From contig NZ_CP051236.1 in assembly GCF_017794765.1 (NCBI RefSeq), forward strand, positions 1,175,307-1,239,306: a DNA stretch of 64,000 bases. The letters run 5' to 3'. Below are positions 1 through 9,453 of this stretch, one piece after another; within the stretch, counting starts at the first letter, position 1, and each line of letters begins with the position of its first letter. The notes beneath the pieces were generated by a model. The model was not told the DNA's origin. It made no database searches and was given only the letters and a program-made list of their open reading frames with translations. The DNA comes from Nitratireductor sp. (GTDB taxonomy: Bacteria > Pseudomonadota > Alphaproteobacteria > Rhizobiales > Rhizobiaceae). The translations under genes were made by a program, and so were the position numbers.

Positions 1-321
1 GCGACCACTCTTGGGATCGGCATCTACTGGATTTTCGGCGGCGTATTCAGACCTGTGGAAGGTCTGTTGTTGCTCATCGATACCGCGAATGTGGTTTTGG
101 GCCATGCAGCCTTTTTGATGCTGGGCTGGTCGACGCTCCACAAGACCGAAAGATCGGGCTTCTGGAAGCGCGTTCTGTGGACCCCGGCTTATTGGTGTCT
201 GATGTCGGTCGCCGCGTGGCGTTGCGTCTGGCAACTCTACTGGAATCCCCATCACTGGGAGAAAACGCCACACAAAAGACGCCATCAAGTCCGGGTTTCA
301 ATCCAGAAACCCGGGGCCTGA
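1..321 (+). CDS. Glycosyltransferase family 2, C-terminal end (partial)
   Basis: The reading frame is open from the first base of the window, so the N-terminal catalytic part lies outside. What remains is 106 residues: two to three hydrophobic segments, a cluster of aromatic residues, and the end motif PHHWEKTPH near the C terminus. That motif is typical of membrane-bound processive GT2 enzymes of the cellulose-synthase-like or N-glycosyltransferase kind, which build or export a polysaccharide at the inner membrane. The acceptor and sugar cannot be told from this fragment. The stop codon lies inside the end of the convergent PPK2 gene, so the two 3' ends overlap by 24 bases. Confidence 0.75.
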   Translation, partial: ATTLGIGIYWIFGGVFRPVEGLLLLIDTANVVLGHAAFLMLGWSTLHKTERSGFWKRVLWTPAYWCLMSVAAWRCVWQLYWNPHHWEKTPHKRRHQVRVSIQKPGA

Positions 322-1197
322 ACCGATGATAAGCTGATCTTCCTGGCCGATGGCCTCAAGGTCGCGGCCGTCATAGGCAATTGACAGAAGCATCCGGCGA
401 ATGACCGCGAGGCGTGCCCGTCGCTTGTCATTCGCCCGCACGATCGTCCACGGCGCATGGGCGCTGTGCGTGCGCTCGAGCATGAGATCGCGCATACGGG
501 TATAATCATCCCATTTCTTTATGCCGGCGACATCCATCGACGAGAATTTCCAGTATTTAAGCCGGCTGTGTCGACGGTCATGAAATCGCCCGAGCTGCGT
601 TTCCTGGCCGATATTCAGCCAGAACTTGAAGAAATGAATGCCGTCATTGACGATGGCGCGTTCGAAATCCGGGGCTTCATCCAGGAACTGCTCGTGTTGC
701 GCAGGCGTACAGAAACCCATTACGGGCTCGACGCCGCCCCGATTGTACCAGGACCGATCGAAGGTGACCAACTCCCCACTGGTTGGGAAATGTGCCACAT
801 AACGCTGAAAATACCATTGGCCCCGCTCGGTTTCGCTGGGCTTGGGCAAGGCAACATTGCGTGCGCTGCGTGGGTTGAGGTATGCGCGAATGCGCGAAAT
901 CGTACCGCCCTTGCCGGCGGCGTCCCGGCCTTCAAACAGAGCCATGACGCGGGCACCGCTTTTCTGCATCCAGGCCTGGAGTTTGACGAGTTCAACCTGA
1001 AGTGCCTCTAGCTGCTCTTCATAATCGTCCCTGTCGAGCTTTTCGTCATAGGGATATCCGCCCGCCGTCAGTTCCTTGTCCTTGATCCAGTCTGGAAGGT
1101 CCGGATCGTTTATGTCGAACTCCCTTTTCTTGCCAGCCAGGGACAGCTTGATGGGTTCGATTTTTTCCAGGGCGGGGTTTTCCAGAGGCTTGTTCAT
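298..1197 (-). CDS. ppk2: Polyphosphate kinase 2 (PPK2 family)
   Basis: A 299-residue protein matching the usual length of one-domain PPK2 enzymes, which transfer phosphate between polyphosphate and nucleoside di- or monophosphates in the cytoplasm. Walker A is seen at residues 90-98 (GRDAAGKGG) and a Walker B-like TFDRSW at 145-150, followed by the lid region with YNRGG. The frame stays open far upstream, but the start at MNKPLENP gives the family length. The remaining upstream codons run into the divergent phoR gene. Its divergent position to phoR and nearness to phoU suggest a phosphate/polyphosphate theme. Substrate class (ADP, GDP or AMP) cannot be settled from the sequence. Confidence 0.9.
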   Translation of the reverse strand: MNKPLENPALEKIEPIKLSLAGKKREFDINDPDLPDWIKDKELTAGGYPYDEKLDRDDYEEQLEALQVELVKLQAWMQKSGARVMALFEGRDAAGKGGTISRIRAYLNPRSARNVALPKPSETERGQWYFQRYVAHFPTSGELVTFDRSWYNRGGVEPVMGFCTPAQHEQFLDEAPDFERAIVNDGIHFFKFWLNIGQETQLGRFHDRRHSRLKYWKFSSMDVAGIKKWDDYTRMRDLMLERTHSAHAPWTIVRANDKRRARLAVIRRMLLSIAYDGRDLEAIGQEDQLIIGSGPGFLD

Positions 1198-1344
1198 AAA
1201 ATCGATCCTGAACCGTGGGAGTGTCCATGCTATTTGCAGCTTGATACAAGGTCCAGCGGCGAAGGCAAAGCAACAACAGGTCTTCATGAAACGAACCCGG
1301 GAAACTGCGTGCTGGCGTCCACGGGGATAAAGTTGGTTGGCGGT

Positions 1345-2547
1345 ATGAAAGATGAAAAGCGGGAAGCAGGGCAGCGAAAGGTTCTGCAGCGTATCAGGCA
1401 GCGCGGAACACCGCTTGTGCGGGCCCTCCATGCTTTTGTGAAGCGCGACACTCCGGACGAAGACAGCGGGCAACGCCCGACCGCGCGGGGCGACATTGAC
1501 TCGCTGCCTGCCGTTTATCTGGCTGCGGCGGTACTCGATCCGCTTTATATTTTCGACGCTGGCGGAAGCATTCTCTACTCCAACGAGGCCGCCGACCTTG
1601 CATTTGGCCCTGTCACAAAGAACGTATCCCTGCGGCTGAAGTTCCGCGCACCCGAAATGCACGAGCTTGTCAGTCGTGTCATATCGGGCGAAGAGGAATC
1701 GACTGCGATCAACTACGCTGAGCGCGTGCCGGTGGAGCGGGCCTATCGTGTGGTGGCGAGCCGGATCGGAAACGACACCGGTCTCTATGTGCTGATGTTC
1801 AAGGATCAGAGCGAGGCGCGTCGGATCGACCGGATGCGGGCGGACTTCATCGCGAATGCAAGCCATGAGTTGCGAACGCCGCTCGCGTCCGTTGCAGGCT
1901 TCATCGAAACATTGCGCGGCCCGGCCCGCGATGATCCTGCGGCACGGGATAACTTCCTGCAGATCATGCAGAACCAGACGCAGCGAATGGCCCGCCTGAT
2001 CGATGATCTGCTTTCGCTTTCACGCCTGGAAATGAAGCCCTACCAAAAACCGAACGTTCAGATCGATGTGGTGGCGCTGGTAAAGGGGGTGATCGAATCC
2101 ATGCGGCATATCGCCAGTGAGAACGGGGTCGACATCGTCTCCGAGCTCGGCGACACGCCGCTTTTGGTGGCCGGTCATTCCGATGAGCTGGTTCAGGTTT
2201 TTGAGAACCTGTTGGAGAACGCCTGCAAATACGGCAGCTCAGGCGAACGGATAATTGTCTCTGCGGATCAGGCAAGCCCCATGGACGAAGTGCGTGTCAC
2301 GGTGCGGGATTTTGGGCCTGGCATTCCTGAAGAACATATCCCCCGCATCACCGAGCGCTTTTATCGCGTCGATGTGGAAACCAGCCGCACGCAGAAAGGC
2401 ACGGGTCTCGGCCTGTCCATCGTCAAGCACATATTGACGCGGCATGACGCTCGATTGTCGGTCAAGTCCGGATCCGGCCAGGGGGCGGCATTCATGGTGC
2501 ACTTTCCACCGGTTCCACCGTCTGCATCCGTTGGCGAGCGCACCTGA
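1345..2547 (+). CDS. phoR: PhoR-like sensor histidine kinase without a membrane anchor
   Basis: A 400-residue histidine kinase. A PAS-like segment (about residues 50-160) precedes the H-box SHELRTPL with His174. The HATPase domain shows [11 protein letters not shown], the G1 box DFGPGIP and the G2 box [11 protein letters not shown]. Overall it resembles rhizobial PhoR, the sensor of the phosphate regulon that phosphorylates PhoB. No hydrophobic segment is visible before the PAS region, even if translation began at the earlier in-frame codon at 1234, so this version appears soluble. PhoU follows after 105 bases, but no pst transport genes or phoB are present. The start at 1345 is preferred because the preceding residues look non-coding; its ribosome site is weak. 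Confidence 0.85.
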   Translation: MKDEKREAGQRKVLQRIRQRGTPLVRALHAFVKRDTPDEDSGQRPTARGDIDSLPAVYLAAAVLDPLYIFDAGGSILYSNEAADLAFGPVTKNVSLRLKFRAPEMHELVSRVISGEEESTAINYAERVPVERAYRVVASRIGNDTGLYVLMFKDQSEARRIDRMRADFIANASHELRTPLASVAGFIETLRGPARDDPAARDNFLQIMQNQTQRMARLIDDLLSLSRLEMKPYQKPNVQIDVVALVKGVIESMRHIASENGVDIVSELGDTPLLVAGHSDELVQVFENLLENACKYGSSGERIIVSADQASPMDEVRVTVRDFGPGIPEEHIPRITERFYRVDVETSRTQKGTGLGLSIVKHILTRHDARLSVKSGSGQGAAFMVHFPPVPPSASVGERT

Positions 2548-2652
2548 AGGCGCGCTTGCGCAGGGTTGCGCGACTTTCATTTTCCCGCCATCACAATCAC
2601 ATAGTAAGGGTGGGAAACAGCGAGGCCGGTTTGGCTGAAGAGGAATGATATC

Positions 2653-3369
2653 ATGCAGAACCAGCACACGATGCGGTCCTTCGACGATGAGTTGAACTAC
2701 CTGTCGGACCAGATCGCAGCGATGGGTGGGTATGCTGAGCGCATGGTCGCAGAATCCGTCGCGGCGCTGGTGCAGTCAGACTCAGGTCTTGCCCGGAAGG
2801 TGGTGGAAGACGACGCATTTCTCGACGCCAAGGAGCGGGAGATCGGCGAGCGGGCCGTCATCATCATCGGCAAACGGCAGCCGGTTGCCGATGACCTGCG
2901 CGAGATTGTCGGCGCGATCCGCATCTCTTCGGACCTGGAGCGTATCGGCGACCTCGGCAAAAACATCGCAAAGCGTGTCGTTGCCGTGACTGAGGGCAAA
3001 CAGCCGGTTCGTCTCTTTCGCGGATTGGAGGCACTTGCCGGCCTGGCGCTCACCCAGTTGAAGGAAGTGCTCGACGTTTATGCGTCCCGATCCGTTGAGC
3101 GGATCGGTTTCGTTCGCGACCGGGATGAGGAAATTGATGCGATGTACACGTCGCTCTTCCGGGAACTTCTTACCTACATGATGGAAGACCCGCGCAACAT
3201 CACCGCCTGTACGCATCTTTTGTTCTGCGCCAAGAACATTGAGCGTATCGGTGATCATGCGACCAACATTGCCGAGACCGTGCACCACATCGTGACAGGA
3301 CGTCAGTTGCCGCTGGAGCGTCCAAAGGAAGATCAAAGCCACAGCGTCATTGCGGAACCCGAGGCGTAG
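2653..3369 (+). CDS. phoU: Phosphate signalling protein PhoU
   Basis: A 238-residue, two-lobed helical PhoU. The two repeats each carry the metal-binding E/DxxxD type motifs, seen as SSDLERIGDLGKNIAKR near residue 97 and CAKNIERIGDHATNIAE near 197. PhoU normally couples the PstSCAB transporter to PhoR so that PhoB is kept inactive when phosphate is plentiful; it also influences polyphosphate levels. A GAGGA ribosome site stands before the ATG. In many relatives phoU sits between pstB and phoB, whereas here it directly follows phoR and is followed by an unrelated convergent gene. Function through a Pst system encoded elsewhere is the simplest reading. Confidence 0.95.
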   Translation: MQNQHTMRSFDDELNYLSDQIAAMGGYAERMVAESVAALVQSDSGLARKVVEDDAFLDAKEREIGERAVIIIGKRQPVADDLREIVGAIRISSDLERIGDLGKNIAKRVVAVTEGKQPVRLFRGLEALAGLALTQLKEVLDVYASRSVERIGFVRDRDEEIDAMYTSLFRELLTYMMEDPRNITACTHLLFCAKNIERIGDHATNIAETVHHIVTGRQLPLERPKEDQSHSVIAEPEA

Positions 3370-3399
3370 GAATCTCTTGATCCCGGAGAACGCGGTCCA

Positions 3400-3419
3400 G
3401 CGCACGCCGGAGCGTGCGC
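3400..3419. terminator. Hairpin between convergent phoU and ridA
   Basis: A perfect 8-base stem GCGCACGC/GCGTGCGC with a CGGA loop lies in the 63-base gap between the stop codons of phoU and the RidA gene. It has no clear T tract, so it could be a weak bidirectional terminator or an mRNA end stabiliser. Confidence 0.45.
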
Positions 3420-3432
3420 CAGAAGGCATGCG

Positions 3433-3819
3433 TCATGCGTTTGCGATAGCGATGGCCTCGATTTCGATCATTGCTTCTGGGGTGTAGAGAGCCTTCACCT
3501 CAAGAATGCTGTCGGCGGGGTAGGGTGCGGAAAAGAACTCCCGCCGCAACGTGACCACGTCAGCGAAATTCTGCATGTCGGTCACGAAAATGGTCACCTT
3601 GGCGACATCGCGGAAACCCAGCCCTCCACTGTTGAGTGCGCGTTCCAGGTTTTTGAAAGCGCGGCGCCCCTGGGCCAGAAATCCACCTTCAACGATCTGA
3701 CCATCCTCGTCATATCCGGCCTGGCCCGAAATGAATACAAGATTGCCCGCCTGAATTCCTTGAGAAAGCAGGTAAGGGGCATAAGGGTCAGGTTCGGTGT
3801 GGATCTGCTTGAGTGTCAT
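3433..3819 (-). CDS. RidA/YjgF/UK114 family protein
   Basis: A 128-residue protein of the standard RidA length. Family members form trimers; the archetype hydrolyses reactive enamine or imine intermediates released by PLP enzymes, while many paralogues act inside specific catabolic routes. Visible landmarks are SGQAGYDEDGQ in the middle of the N-terminal half, the VTIFVTDMQNF strand, and IEIEAIA at the end. The conserved substrate-binding Arg of archetypal RidA is not obvious in the usual R-x-xVEV context, so it is probably a paralogue and not housekeeping RidA. It is divergent from a LysR regulator 110 bases away, which likely controls it. Confidence 0.85.
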   Translation of the reverse strand: MTLKQIHTEPDPYAPYLLSQGIQAGNLVFISGQAGYDEDGQIVEGGFLAQGRRAFKNLERALNSGGLGFRDVAKVTIFVTDMQNFADVVTLRREFFSAPYPADSILEVKALYTPEAMIEIEAIAIANA

Positions 3820-3898
3820 GGCTGTTCTCCATTTGAGTTATAAATCAGCTATGACGCAGCTACCCCGCTGTGACAAAAGGTGAATTCTCAGCATATAA

Positions 3899-3913
3899 AT
3901 GAATTTTGTTCAT
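3899..3913. promoter_or_regulatory. LysR-type T-N11-A inverted repeat
   Basis: ATGAA-N5-TTCAT forms a short perfect inverted repeat that also fits the T-N11-A rule for LysR-type operators. It lies in the intergenic region shared by the RidA gene and the LysR gene, just before the regulator's ribosome site, a place that would suit autoregulation. The match is short, so this is a candidate only. Confidence 0.35.
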
Positions 3914-3929
3914 CCATATGGAGGTCGCC

Positions 3930-4865
3930 TTGTCCTGGATGCCGTTGCCCGCGCTGCGCACTTTCGTCGAGGTGGCGCGTTGGGGAAGCTTTAAAAAAGC
4001 GGCCCATATGCTCAATGTGACACCGACAGCCGTCAGTCATCAGATCAGAAAGCTGGAAGAGCAATTGGGTTGCGACCTCTTCGAGCGCCACGTGCGGCGC
4101 ATCCTGTTGACCCGGGAAGGCGCTCGTCTCTATCCGATACTGGAGGATGCATTCGGGCGCATTGGCGATGCATTGGATGCGGTCCGGCGCGATCTTTCTC
4201 AGAGCTCGCTGGTGGTTTCGGCGACCATGGCCGTCTCGACGTTCTGGATTGCGCCGCAGGTGCGTGCGTTCCGTACTGCGTTCCCTGAGCTGGGCTGCCG
4301 TATTCTTGCCTCCGATGATGTGGTCGATCTGGGGAGCGGTGATGCCGATCTTGCGGTTCGGTTCCAGCGGGATATCAATCCTGGCCTTGAAAGTCTCGAC
4401 CTTGCCCCCGGGAGATTTGCACCTGTGGCGGCTCCATCTCTTGCCCGCTTGTCCGTCCGCGACGCGCCGCTTCTGGCGTTTGAATGGATGTCACCCCACC
4501 CCGAAGCGCCTGATTGGGAAAAATGGTGGCGGGAAGCCGGCTTTGGGGCTCTCGATACGGGGCGGATTGCGTGGTTCTCGGATGAGGCCCATGCCGTCCA
4601 GGCGGCAATAAGCGGGCAGGGAGTCCTTCTCGCGAATGTAAGCCTGCTTGGGCGGGAGCTGGCTACGGGTCTTCTGAAATGGCTGGATGGGCCGATATTG
4701 CCTTATGGGCAGTTCCGCCTGGTTCGTTCCCGAAAACGACGGAGCGCCATCGAGGACGCCGCCTGGCAGTGGTGGTGTTCGGCACTTTCGAGAGCGGCTT
4801 CACCAATCGACAAAGAAAACCCGGCCGCGGTAAACCTTGGCCGGGTTAGTCCAGAGGAGACATAG
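3930..4865 (+). CDS. LysR family transcriptional regulator (GcvA-like)
   Basis: About 311 residues. The N-terminal winged helix contains LRTFVEVARWGSFKKAAHMLNVTPTAVSHQIRKLEE, written here in parts: LRTFVEVARWGSFKKAA then NVTPTAVSHQIRKLE. The periplasmic-binding-like effector domain follows with the GcvA-type SDDVVDLGSGDADLAVRF segment. It probably regulates the divergent RidA gene in response to a small metabolite. Start choice is open: a GGAGG at 3920-3924 is ideally spaced for the TTG at 3930, while in-frame ATG codons exist at 3918 and 3939. The C-terminal 25 residues (KENPAAVNLGR onward) are an unconserved tail running towards the convergent gcrA gene. Confidence 0.9.
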   Translation: MSWMPLPALRTFVEVARWGSFKKAAHMLNVTPTAVSHQIRKLEEQLGCDLFERHVRRILLTREGARLYPILEDAFGRIGDALDAVRRDLSQSSLVVSATMAVSTFWIAPQVRAFRTAFPELGCRILASDDVVDLGSGDADLAVRFQRDINPGLESLDLAPGRFAPVAAPSLARLSVRDAPLLAFEWMSPHPEAPDWEKWWREAGFGALDTGRIAWFSDEAHAVQAAISGQGVLLANVSLLGRELATGLLKWLDGPILPYGQFRLVRSRKRRSAIEDAAWQWWCSALSRAASPIDKENPAAVNLGRVSPEET

Positions 4866-4872
4866 GATAGGT

Positions 4873-5388
4873 TCAGCGGCTCCTGCGCCGCTCCGATGCG
4901 GGCTGATAGGCAAGACGTGAATGATAGGTGCAGTAAGGGCCGTTCTCGCCCGCTTCATTGCCGCAGAAGCTGAAGTCTTCAGAAAGAGGGTCGCCGTTCG
5001 GCCATTTGCAGGTGGTCTCGGTGAGTTGCACCAGCTCAAGCTTGCGCGAGATCGGGACCACCACATTTTCCGTCGGGCGAAGATAGGTCCGGGCTACCGG
5101 CTCCTCGTCAAACTGAGCCTGCAGTGCTGTTGCACCCACGCTGACCGTGGTTGGCCGGGTATTGCGGGGTCGGCGCGACGTCGTCGTGCCCTGTGCCGCG
5201 GGGGGCGCCTTTTTCTGGCGGGTGCGCGGGCTGGTGGCGCGGCCCCGGCTGGACAGCTTGAGGCGGTGGACCTTTCCAATCACGGCATTGCGGCTGACGC
5301 CGCCAAGCTGTGCGGCGATCTGGCTTGCGCTCAAGCCCTCCGCCCACAATTTCTTCAAGGTTTCGACTCTTTCGTCAGTCCAGTTCAT
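4873..5388 (-). CDS. gcrA: GcrA cell cycle regulator
   Basis: A 171-residue GcrA. The N terminus MNWTDERVETLKKLWAEG and the helix-turn-helix with SASQIAAQLGGVSRNAVIGKVHR are hallmark. A basic, proline-rich linker and a C-terminal sigma-70-binding part with the Cys motif ETTCKWPNGDP and FCG follow. In Caulobacter GcrA binds sigma-70 and activates promoters carrying methylated GANTC sites made by CcrM, which ties transcription to the chromosome replication cycle. The start at MNWTDERV is preferred over an upstream ATG because it matches the family and has AGGAG upstream. Six GANTC sites crowd its own 5' region. Confidence 0.95.
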   Translation of the reverse strand: MNWTDERVETLKKLWAEGLSASQIAAQLGGVSRNAVIGKVHRLKLSSRGRATSPRTRQKKAPPAAQGTTTSRRPRNTRPTTVSVGATALQAQFDEEPVARTYLRPTENVVVPISRKLELVQLTETTCKWPNGDPLSEDFSFCGNEAGENGPYCTYHSRLAYQPASERRRSR

Positions 5389-5568
5389 CGGGACACGCTC
5401 CTGTCCAAGCGTGCGGAATCCGAATCCAGTCTCGCTCAGCCAAAGCTGAGGGAGCACCATATGATCATGGTAGATGTGGTCCGCCGCACAAAATGTAGTC
5501 TTTTTGCTTGGGCTGAAACTACCTTATCGCGAGACTCCGTGACAAGAGTCCTTACCGTAAGCTGATTC
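5365..5568. promoter_or_regulatory. Cluster of six GANTC (CcrM) methylation sites at the gcrA 5' region
   Basis: GANTC sites are at 5365, 5416, 5422, 5533, 5546 and 5564, the first inside the start of gcrA and five upstream. Random expectation is about one per 256 bases. Since GcrA acts at methylated GANTC promoters, the cluster suggests methylation-dependent control of gcrA and possibly of the divergent argD promoter. Confidence 0.6.
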
Positions 5569-5632
5569 GCTTTTTGGGGTTTTCCCCAATTTGCTGGTTT
5601 TTGCTGTCACTGAGCTGTCGTGCCCGCGTGCG

Positions 5633-5661
5633 TTGACAGCCAAGCGGAAACAACCGATAAA
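5633..5661 (+). promoter_or_regulatory. Sigma-70-type promoter for argD-argF-hslO
   Basis: TTGACA at 5633-5638 and GATAAA at 5656-5661 are spaced by 17 bases, a good housekeeping promoter. Transcription would begin around 5668, about 95 bases before argD. Confidence 0.6.
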
Positions 5662-5670
5662 TCGCACGAG

Positions 5671-5689
5671 TGCCGCCCCTTGGGCGGCA
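5671..5689 (+). other. Hairpin at the 5' end of the argD transcript
   Basis: TGCCGCCC and GGGCGGCA form an 8-base stem with a 3-base loop, followed by ATTTTGATTT. It sits immediately after the predicted start point of the argD message, so it may be a 5' stabilising hairpin or early terminator/attenuator; a terminator of a short upstream RNA is an alternative. The 375-base gcrA-argD gap holds otherwise only the promoter and GANTC cluster. Confidence 0.45.
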
Positions 5690-5763
5690 TTTTGATTTCA
5701 TTCGTCCGTGCCCGTACTTGTTCGGAGCGGATACCAATCTCAGGCTCAGCGGAGACCGTGTGG

Positions 5764-6957
5764 ATGCGTGAATCTGCGCTTTATGGAACTTATGCTCGCC
5801 AGCCACTGGCGTTTGAACGAGGCGAAGGATGCTGGATAGAGACCGCTGAAGGCGAGCGCTATCTGGATTTCGCAGCCGGAATTGCAGTCAACTCGCTGGG
5901 TCATGCCCATCCGCATCTTGTCGCTGCGTTGACGGAGCAGGCCGGCAAACTGTGGCATGTCTCTAATGTATACGAGATACCCGGCCAGGCTCGGCTCGGA
6001 GAGCGGCTGGCTGAAAACAGCTTCGCCGACAGGGTGTTCTTCACCAATTCCGGCGCAGAGGCGCTGGAGTGCGCCATCAAGACGGCGCGGCGCTACCACC
6101 ATGTGAACGGGCAGCCCGAACGCTATCGCGTGATCACGTTCGAAGGCGCGTTCCACGGCCGTACGCTCGCAACCATCGCCGCCGGCGGACAGGCGAAGTA
6201 TCTCGAGGGTTTTGGCCCGAAAGTCGACGGCTTCGATCAGGTTCCGTTTGACGATACCGAAGCGCTTCTGAAAATGATTGGCCCCGAGACGGCCGCGATC
6301 CTGGTCGAGCCCATCCAGGGCGAGGGCGGGGTTCGCCCGATCCCCAACGCATCATTGAGACGTCTACGCGAAATCTGTGATCGCCACGGGCTGCTGCTCA
6401 TCCTTGATGAGGTGCAGAGCGGCGTTGGACGTACCGGCAAGCTGTTTGCACATGAATGGGCAGAGATCACTCCTGACCTCATGGCTGTGGCGAAGGGGAT
6501 TGGCGGCGGCTTTCCGCTGGGCGCCTGCCTGGCGACGTCGGAAGCCGCCAAGGGCATGACCCCCGGCACCCACGGCACAACCTTTGGCGGCAATCCGCTC
6601 GCAATGGCTGTGGGCAATGCGGTTCTGGATATCGTTCTCGCTGATGGCTTCATGGAAAGCATCAGCAGGAAAGGGCTTCAGTTCAAGCAGAGCCTTGCTG
6701 CCGTCGCGGACGAGTTCCCGGACATTATCGAGGGCGTCCGCGGCGAGGGCCTCATGCTCGGCATCAAATGCAAGGTGCAGAATCTGCGTCTGCTGGAGGC
6801 GCTGCGCGATCAGAAGATGCTCGTGGTGCCGGCTGGTGACAACGTACTTCGGCTTTTGCCGCCATTGATCATTACCGAAGACGAGATCCGCGAGGCGGTA
6901 AAGCGCATCCATGATGCCGCCGCCGCGGTGAGGGCGACCGAAAAAGCCGATGCTTGA
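5764..6957 (+). CDS. argD: Acetylornithine aminotransferase
   Basis: A 397-residue fold type I PLP enzyme of class III. It converts N-acetylglutamate semialdehyde plus glutamate to N2-acetylornithine in arginine synthesis, and in many bacteria also serves in lysine synthesis. Motifs include [15 protein letters not shown] for cofactor phosphate, [24 protein letters not shown] with the PLP-binding Asp, and [14 protein letters not shown] with the Schiff-base Lys. The start at MRESALYG matches the family; a GGAG lies about ten bases upstream. argF begins 19 bases after the stop, which indicates an operon for arginine synthesis. Confidence 0.95.
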   Translation: MRESALYGTYARQPLAFERGEGCWIETAEGERYLDFAAGIAVNSLGHAHPHLVAALTEQAGKLWHVSNVYEIPGQARLGERLAENSFADRVFFTNSGAEALECAIKTARRYHHVNGQPERYRVITFEGAFHGRTLATIAAGGQAKYLEGFGPKVDGFDQVPFDDTEALLKMIGPETAAILVEPIQGEGGVRPIPNASLRRLREICDRHGLLLILDEVQSGVGRTGKLFAHEWAEITPDLMAVAKGIGGGFPLGACLATSEAAKGMTPGTHGTTFGGNPLAMAVGNAVLDIVLADGFMESISRKGLQFKQSLAAVADEFPDIIEGVRGEGLMLGIKCKVQNLRLLEALRDQKMLVVPAGDNVLRLLPPLIITEDEIREAVKRIHDAAAAVRATEKADA

Positions 6958-6976
6958 GAAAACCAGGGAGACGGGC

Positions 6977-7894
6977 ATGGCCAGTGGTCTGCGCCACTTC
7001 ATTGATCTTTCGACCGTTGATCCGCAGGATCTGCGTTTCATGCTCGACGATGCACGAGCACGCAAGGCGCGGCTGAAGGCCGGCGAGCGCGAAAGGCCTC
7101 TGGAAGGCAAGGCGTTGGCGATGATCTTCGATAAGCCGTCGACCCGTACCCGCGTTTCCTTTGATGTCGGCATGCGTCAGCTTGGCGGTGAAACGATCAT
7201 GCTCACGGGCGCGGAGATGCAACTCGGCCGCTCCGAGACCATCGCTGATACGGCAAAGGTGCTCTCGCGCTATGTCGATGCGATCATGATCCGCACGACA
7301 GCGCATGAGCGTCTTGTCGAACTGGCGGAGAATGCCACCGTTCCGGTGATCAACGGGCTGACGGATGACACGCATCCGTGTCAGATCATGGCCGATATTC
7401 TCACCTTCGAGGAGCATCGGGGTCCGGTCAGGGACAGGCTCTTTGCATGGACAGGTGACGGCAACAATGTGCTGCATTCGCTGATCGAGGCATCTGCACG
7501 CATGGAGTTCCGGCTCAACATCGCGGTGCCCCCCGGCAGCGAGCCTATGGCACGGTATGTCGACTGGGCGCGTGCGAATGGCGGGCGGGTCACTTTCATG
7601 AAAACCGCCGAGGAAGCCGTGGCCGACGCCGACTGCGTCGTAACCGACACCTGGGTGTCGATGGGGCAGGAGCATCGTGCGCGCGGCGACAATGTCTTCA
7701 AGCCCTTCCAGGTGAATGAGGCGCTGATGAAGCACGCCAAATCCGACGCACTGTTCATGCATTGCCTGCCGGCTCATCGGGGCGAGGAAGTGACTGACGA
7801 GGTCATCGACGGGCCGCATTCGGTGGTGTTCGATGAGGCGGAAAACCGCCTTCATGCACAAAAGGCAGTTCTTGCATGGTGTCTCAACAGGTGA
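6977..7894 (+). CDS. argF: Ornithine carbamoyltransferase
   Basis: A 305-residue enzyme that joins ornithine and carbamoyl phosphate to give citrulline in the cytoplasm. The carbamoyl phosphate loop STRTR, the HPCQ motif and the ornithine-side [10 protein letters not shown] are all present and intact. The ATG at 6977 follows a GGGAG ribosome site. An in-frame ATG at 6950, overlapping the end of argD, would add nine residues not expected in the family. The 3' end overlaps hslO by 19 bases, so argD-argF-hslO are likely cotranscribed. Confidence 0.96.
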   Translation: MASGLRHFIDLSTVDPQDLRFMLDDARARKARLKAGERERPLEGKALAMIFDKPSTRTRVSFDVGMRQLGGETIMLTGAEMQLGRSETIADTAKVLSRYVDAIMIRTTAHERLVELAENATVPVINGLTDDTHPCQIMADILTFEEHRGPVRDRLFAWTGDGNNVLHSLIEASARMEFRLNIAVPPGSEPMARYVDWARANGGRVTFMKTAEEAVADADCVVTDTWVSMGQEHRARGDNVFKPFQVNEALMKHAKSDALFMHCLPAHRGEEVTDEVIDGPHSVVFDEAENRLHAQKAVLAWCLNR

Positions 7895-8877
7895 CAGGCG
7901 AAACAAGACAATTGGGCGAGTTTGGCTTCGCCGGCGACGACCACGTCGTTCCTTTCGACGTCGATCCGCTGGATGTGCGCGGTCGCGCGGTTCAGCTCGG
8001 ACCGATGCTCGATCAGATCCTTGCACGCCACACCTATCCCGAGCCGGTTGCCCGTCTGCTGGCAGAAGTTATCGTTCTCACCGTGCTTCTCGGGAGCTCG
8101 CTCAAGTTCGAGGGCAAATTCATCGTCCAGACCCGCTCCGACGGGCCGGTCGACATGCTGGTTGCCGATTTTTCCACGCCGAGCTCCATGCGGGCCTATG
8201 CGCGTTTTGACGAGACACGTCTCGAAGAGGCGATTGCAGCCGGCAAGGATGCTCCGGAGGATCTCCTTGGCGCCGGTGTTCTGGCTCTGACCGTGGATCA
8301 GGGGGCCGACATGCAGCGCTACCAGGGCATCGTACAACTCGACGGAGCCACGCTGGAGGACGTCGCGCGCACCTATTTCCGCCAGTCCGAGCAGATACCG
8401 ACCGAGGTTCGTTTGGGCGTGGCCAAGATGGTTTTGCCGGGCGGTGAGAGTGGAGAGGAACATTGGCGGGCCGGCGGTCTGCTTCTGCAGTTCCTTCCCA
8501 GCTCGCCTGAGCGTATGCGCGGCCTGGACCTTCCTGGCGGCGACGGTGACGAGGGGCACGAAGGGTCCACCCATCCCGAAGACGACGCATGGCAGGAAGC
8601 GCGTATGTTGCTTTCCACTGCTGAAATGACGGAACTCGTTGACCCCACGGTCGGAGCCGAACGCCTGCTTTATCGCCTGTTTCACGAGCACGGTGTGCGC
8701 GTCTATGAAGGCTCTGACGTGCGCGATGACTGCTCATGCTCGCGAGACAAGATCAAGGCCGTTCTGGATGGCTTCACGCCGGAAGAGGTGGCTGACAGCA
8801 CCGAGGATGGCGTCATACGCGTCACCTGTGAGTTCTGTTCAACCGAATACGTCTTCGATCCGACGGATTTCAGTTGA
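7876..8877 (+). CDS. hslO: Hsp33 redox-regulated chaperone
   Basis: A 333-residue Hsp33. The protein holds unfolded substrates under oxidative stress; oxidation of a zinc-bound Cys cluster switches it on. The cluster is visible at Cys286, Cys288, Cys318 and Cys321 (CSC and CEFC), giving the family's CxC-x(about 29)-CxxC spacing. The start overlaps the end of argF by 19 bases, implying translational coupling. The 3' end overlaps the convergent apaG gene by 8 bases. Coupling to argF is a common neighbourhood in this order and need not mean a shared function. Confidence 0.95.
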   Translation: MVSQQVTGETRQLGEFGFAGDDHVVPFDVDPLDVRGRAVQLGPMLDQILARHTYPEPVARLLAEVIVLTVLLGSSLKFEGKFIVQTRSDGPVDMLVADFSTPSSMRAYARFDETRLEEAIAAGKDAPEDLLGAGVLALTVDQGADMQRYQGIVQLDGATLEDVARTYFRQSEQIPTEVRLGVAKMVLPGGESGEEHWRAGGLLLQFLPSSPERMRGLDLPGGDGDEGHEGSTHPEDDAWQEARMLLSTAEMTELVDPTVGAERLLYRLFHEHGVRVYEGSDVRDDCSCSRDKIKAVLDGFTPEEVADSTEDGVIRVTCEFCSTEYVFDPTDFS

Positions 8878-9262
8878 CCCGGGCTGAGGCGCCGGGAAGA
8901 TCGAGTGAGAAGGCGGGTATGTCGATCTCGAAAAGCGCTCCGCGCGGTCCTCGCATCGTGTAACGCCCCACCATGATGCCGGATGGAGCGGTTAGCGGGC
9001 ACCCGGACGTATATGTGTAGCTGTCGCCCGGTTGCAGGACCGGCTGCTCTCCCACCACACCTTCTCCGCGCACCTCCTGAACCCGTCCCGTCTCGTCGGT
9101 GATGTGCCAATAACGCGCGACGAGTTGAACAGTCTCGGGCGAATGGTTCGTGATTGTGATCCGGTAAGCCCATACGAAATGGCCGCTTTCCGGGTCCGAT
9201 TGTGCGGACAGATAGCTCGGTTCGGCGCTCACTTCGATTGATTGGGTAACAGCTCTGTACAT
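8870..9262 (-). CDS. apaG: ApaG domain protein
   Basis: A 130-residue protein with a single beta-sandwich ApaG domain. Landmarks are [29 protein letters not shown] and [15 protein letters not shown]. Mutants in enteric bacteria show altered cobalt and magnesium tolerance, but the molecular function is not settled. The protein is cytoplasmic and lacks signal or membrane segments. It stands alone on the minus strand, with its end overlapping hslO by 8 bases; the 190-base gap upstream should contain its promoter. Confidence 0.93.
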   Translation of the reverse strand: MYRAVTQSIEVSAEPSYLSAQSDPESGHFVWAYRITITNHSPETVQLVARYWHITDETGRVQEVRGEGVVGEQPVLQPGDSYTYTSGCPLTAPSGIMVGRYTMRGPRGALFEIDIPAFSLDLPGASARVN

Positions 9263-9453
9263 GGCTCAAACTCACATTGCGCGCACTCGACGCAGGAAGG
9301 ATGGAGCCTTCCCGTGAAAGATCAAGAGCATAGCAGAGATGAGATGGCGGATCATGTATGAGGTTCGGTGATCTTTCATGACGCCATTGTGAGCGGCATG
9401 AGAGGTCGAATGGCGATAAGCATGGGGCAATGAGAACAACTTGCTGGTGAAAC

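Noticed and set aside
1198-1344. Possible PHO box between ppk2 and phoR
   Set aside because: Only TTTCAT and CTGTT half-matches occur, with wrong spacing, so it does not meet the two-repeat pattern seen at phoX.
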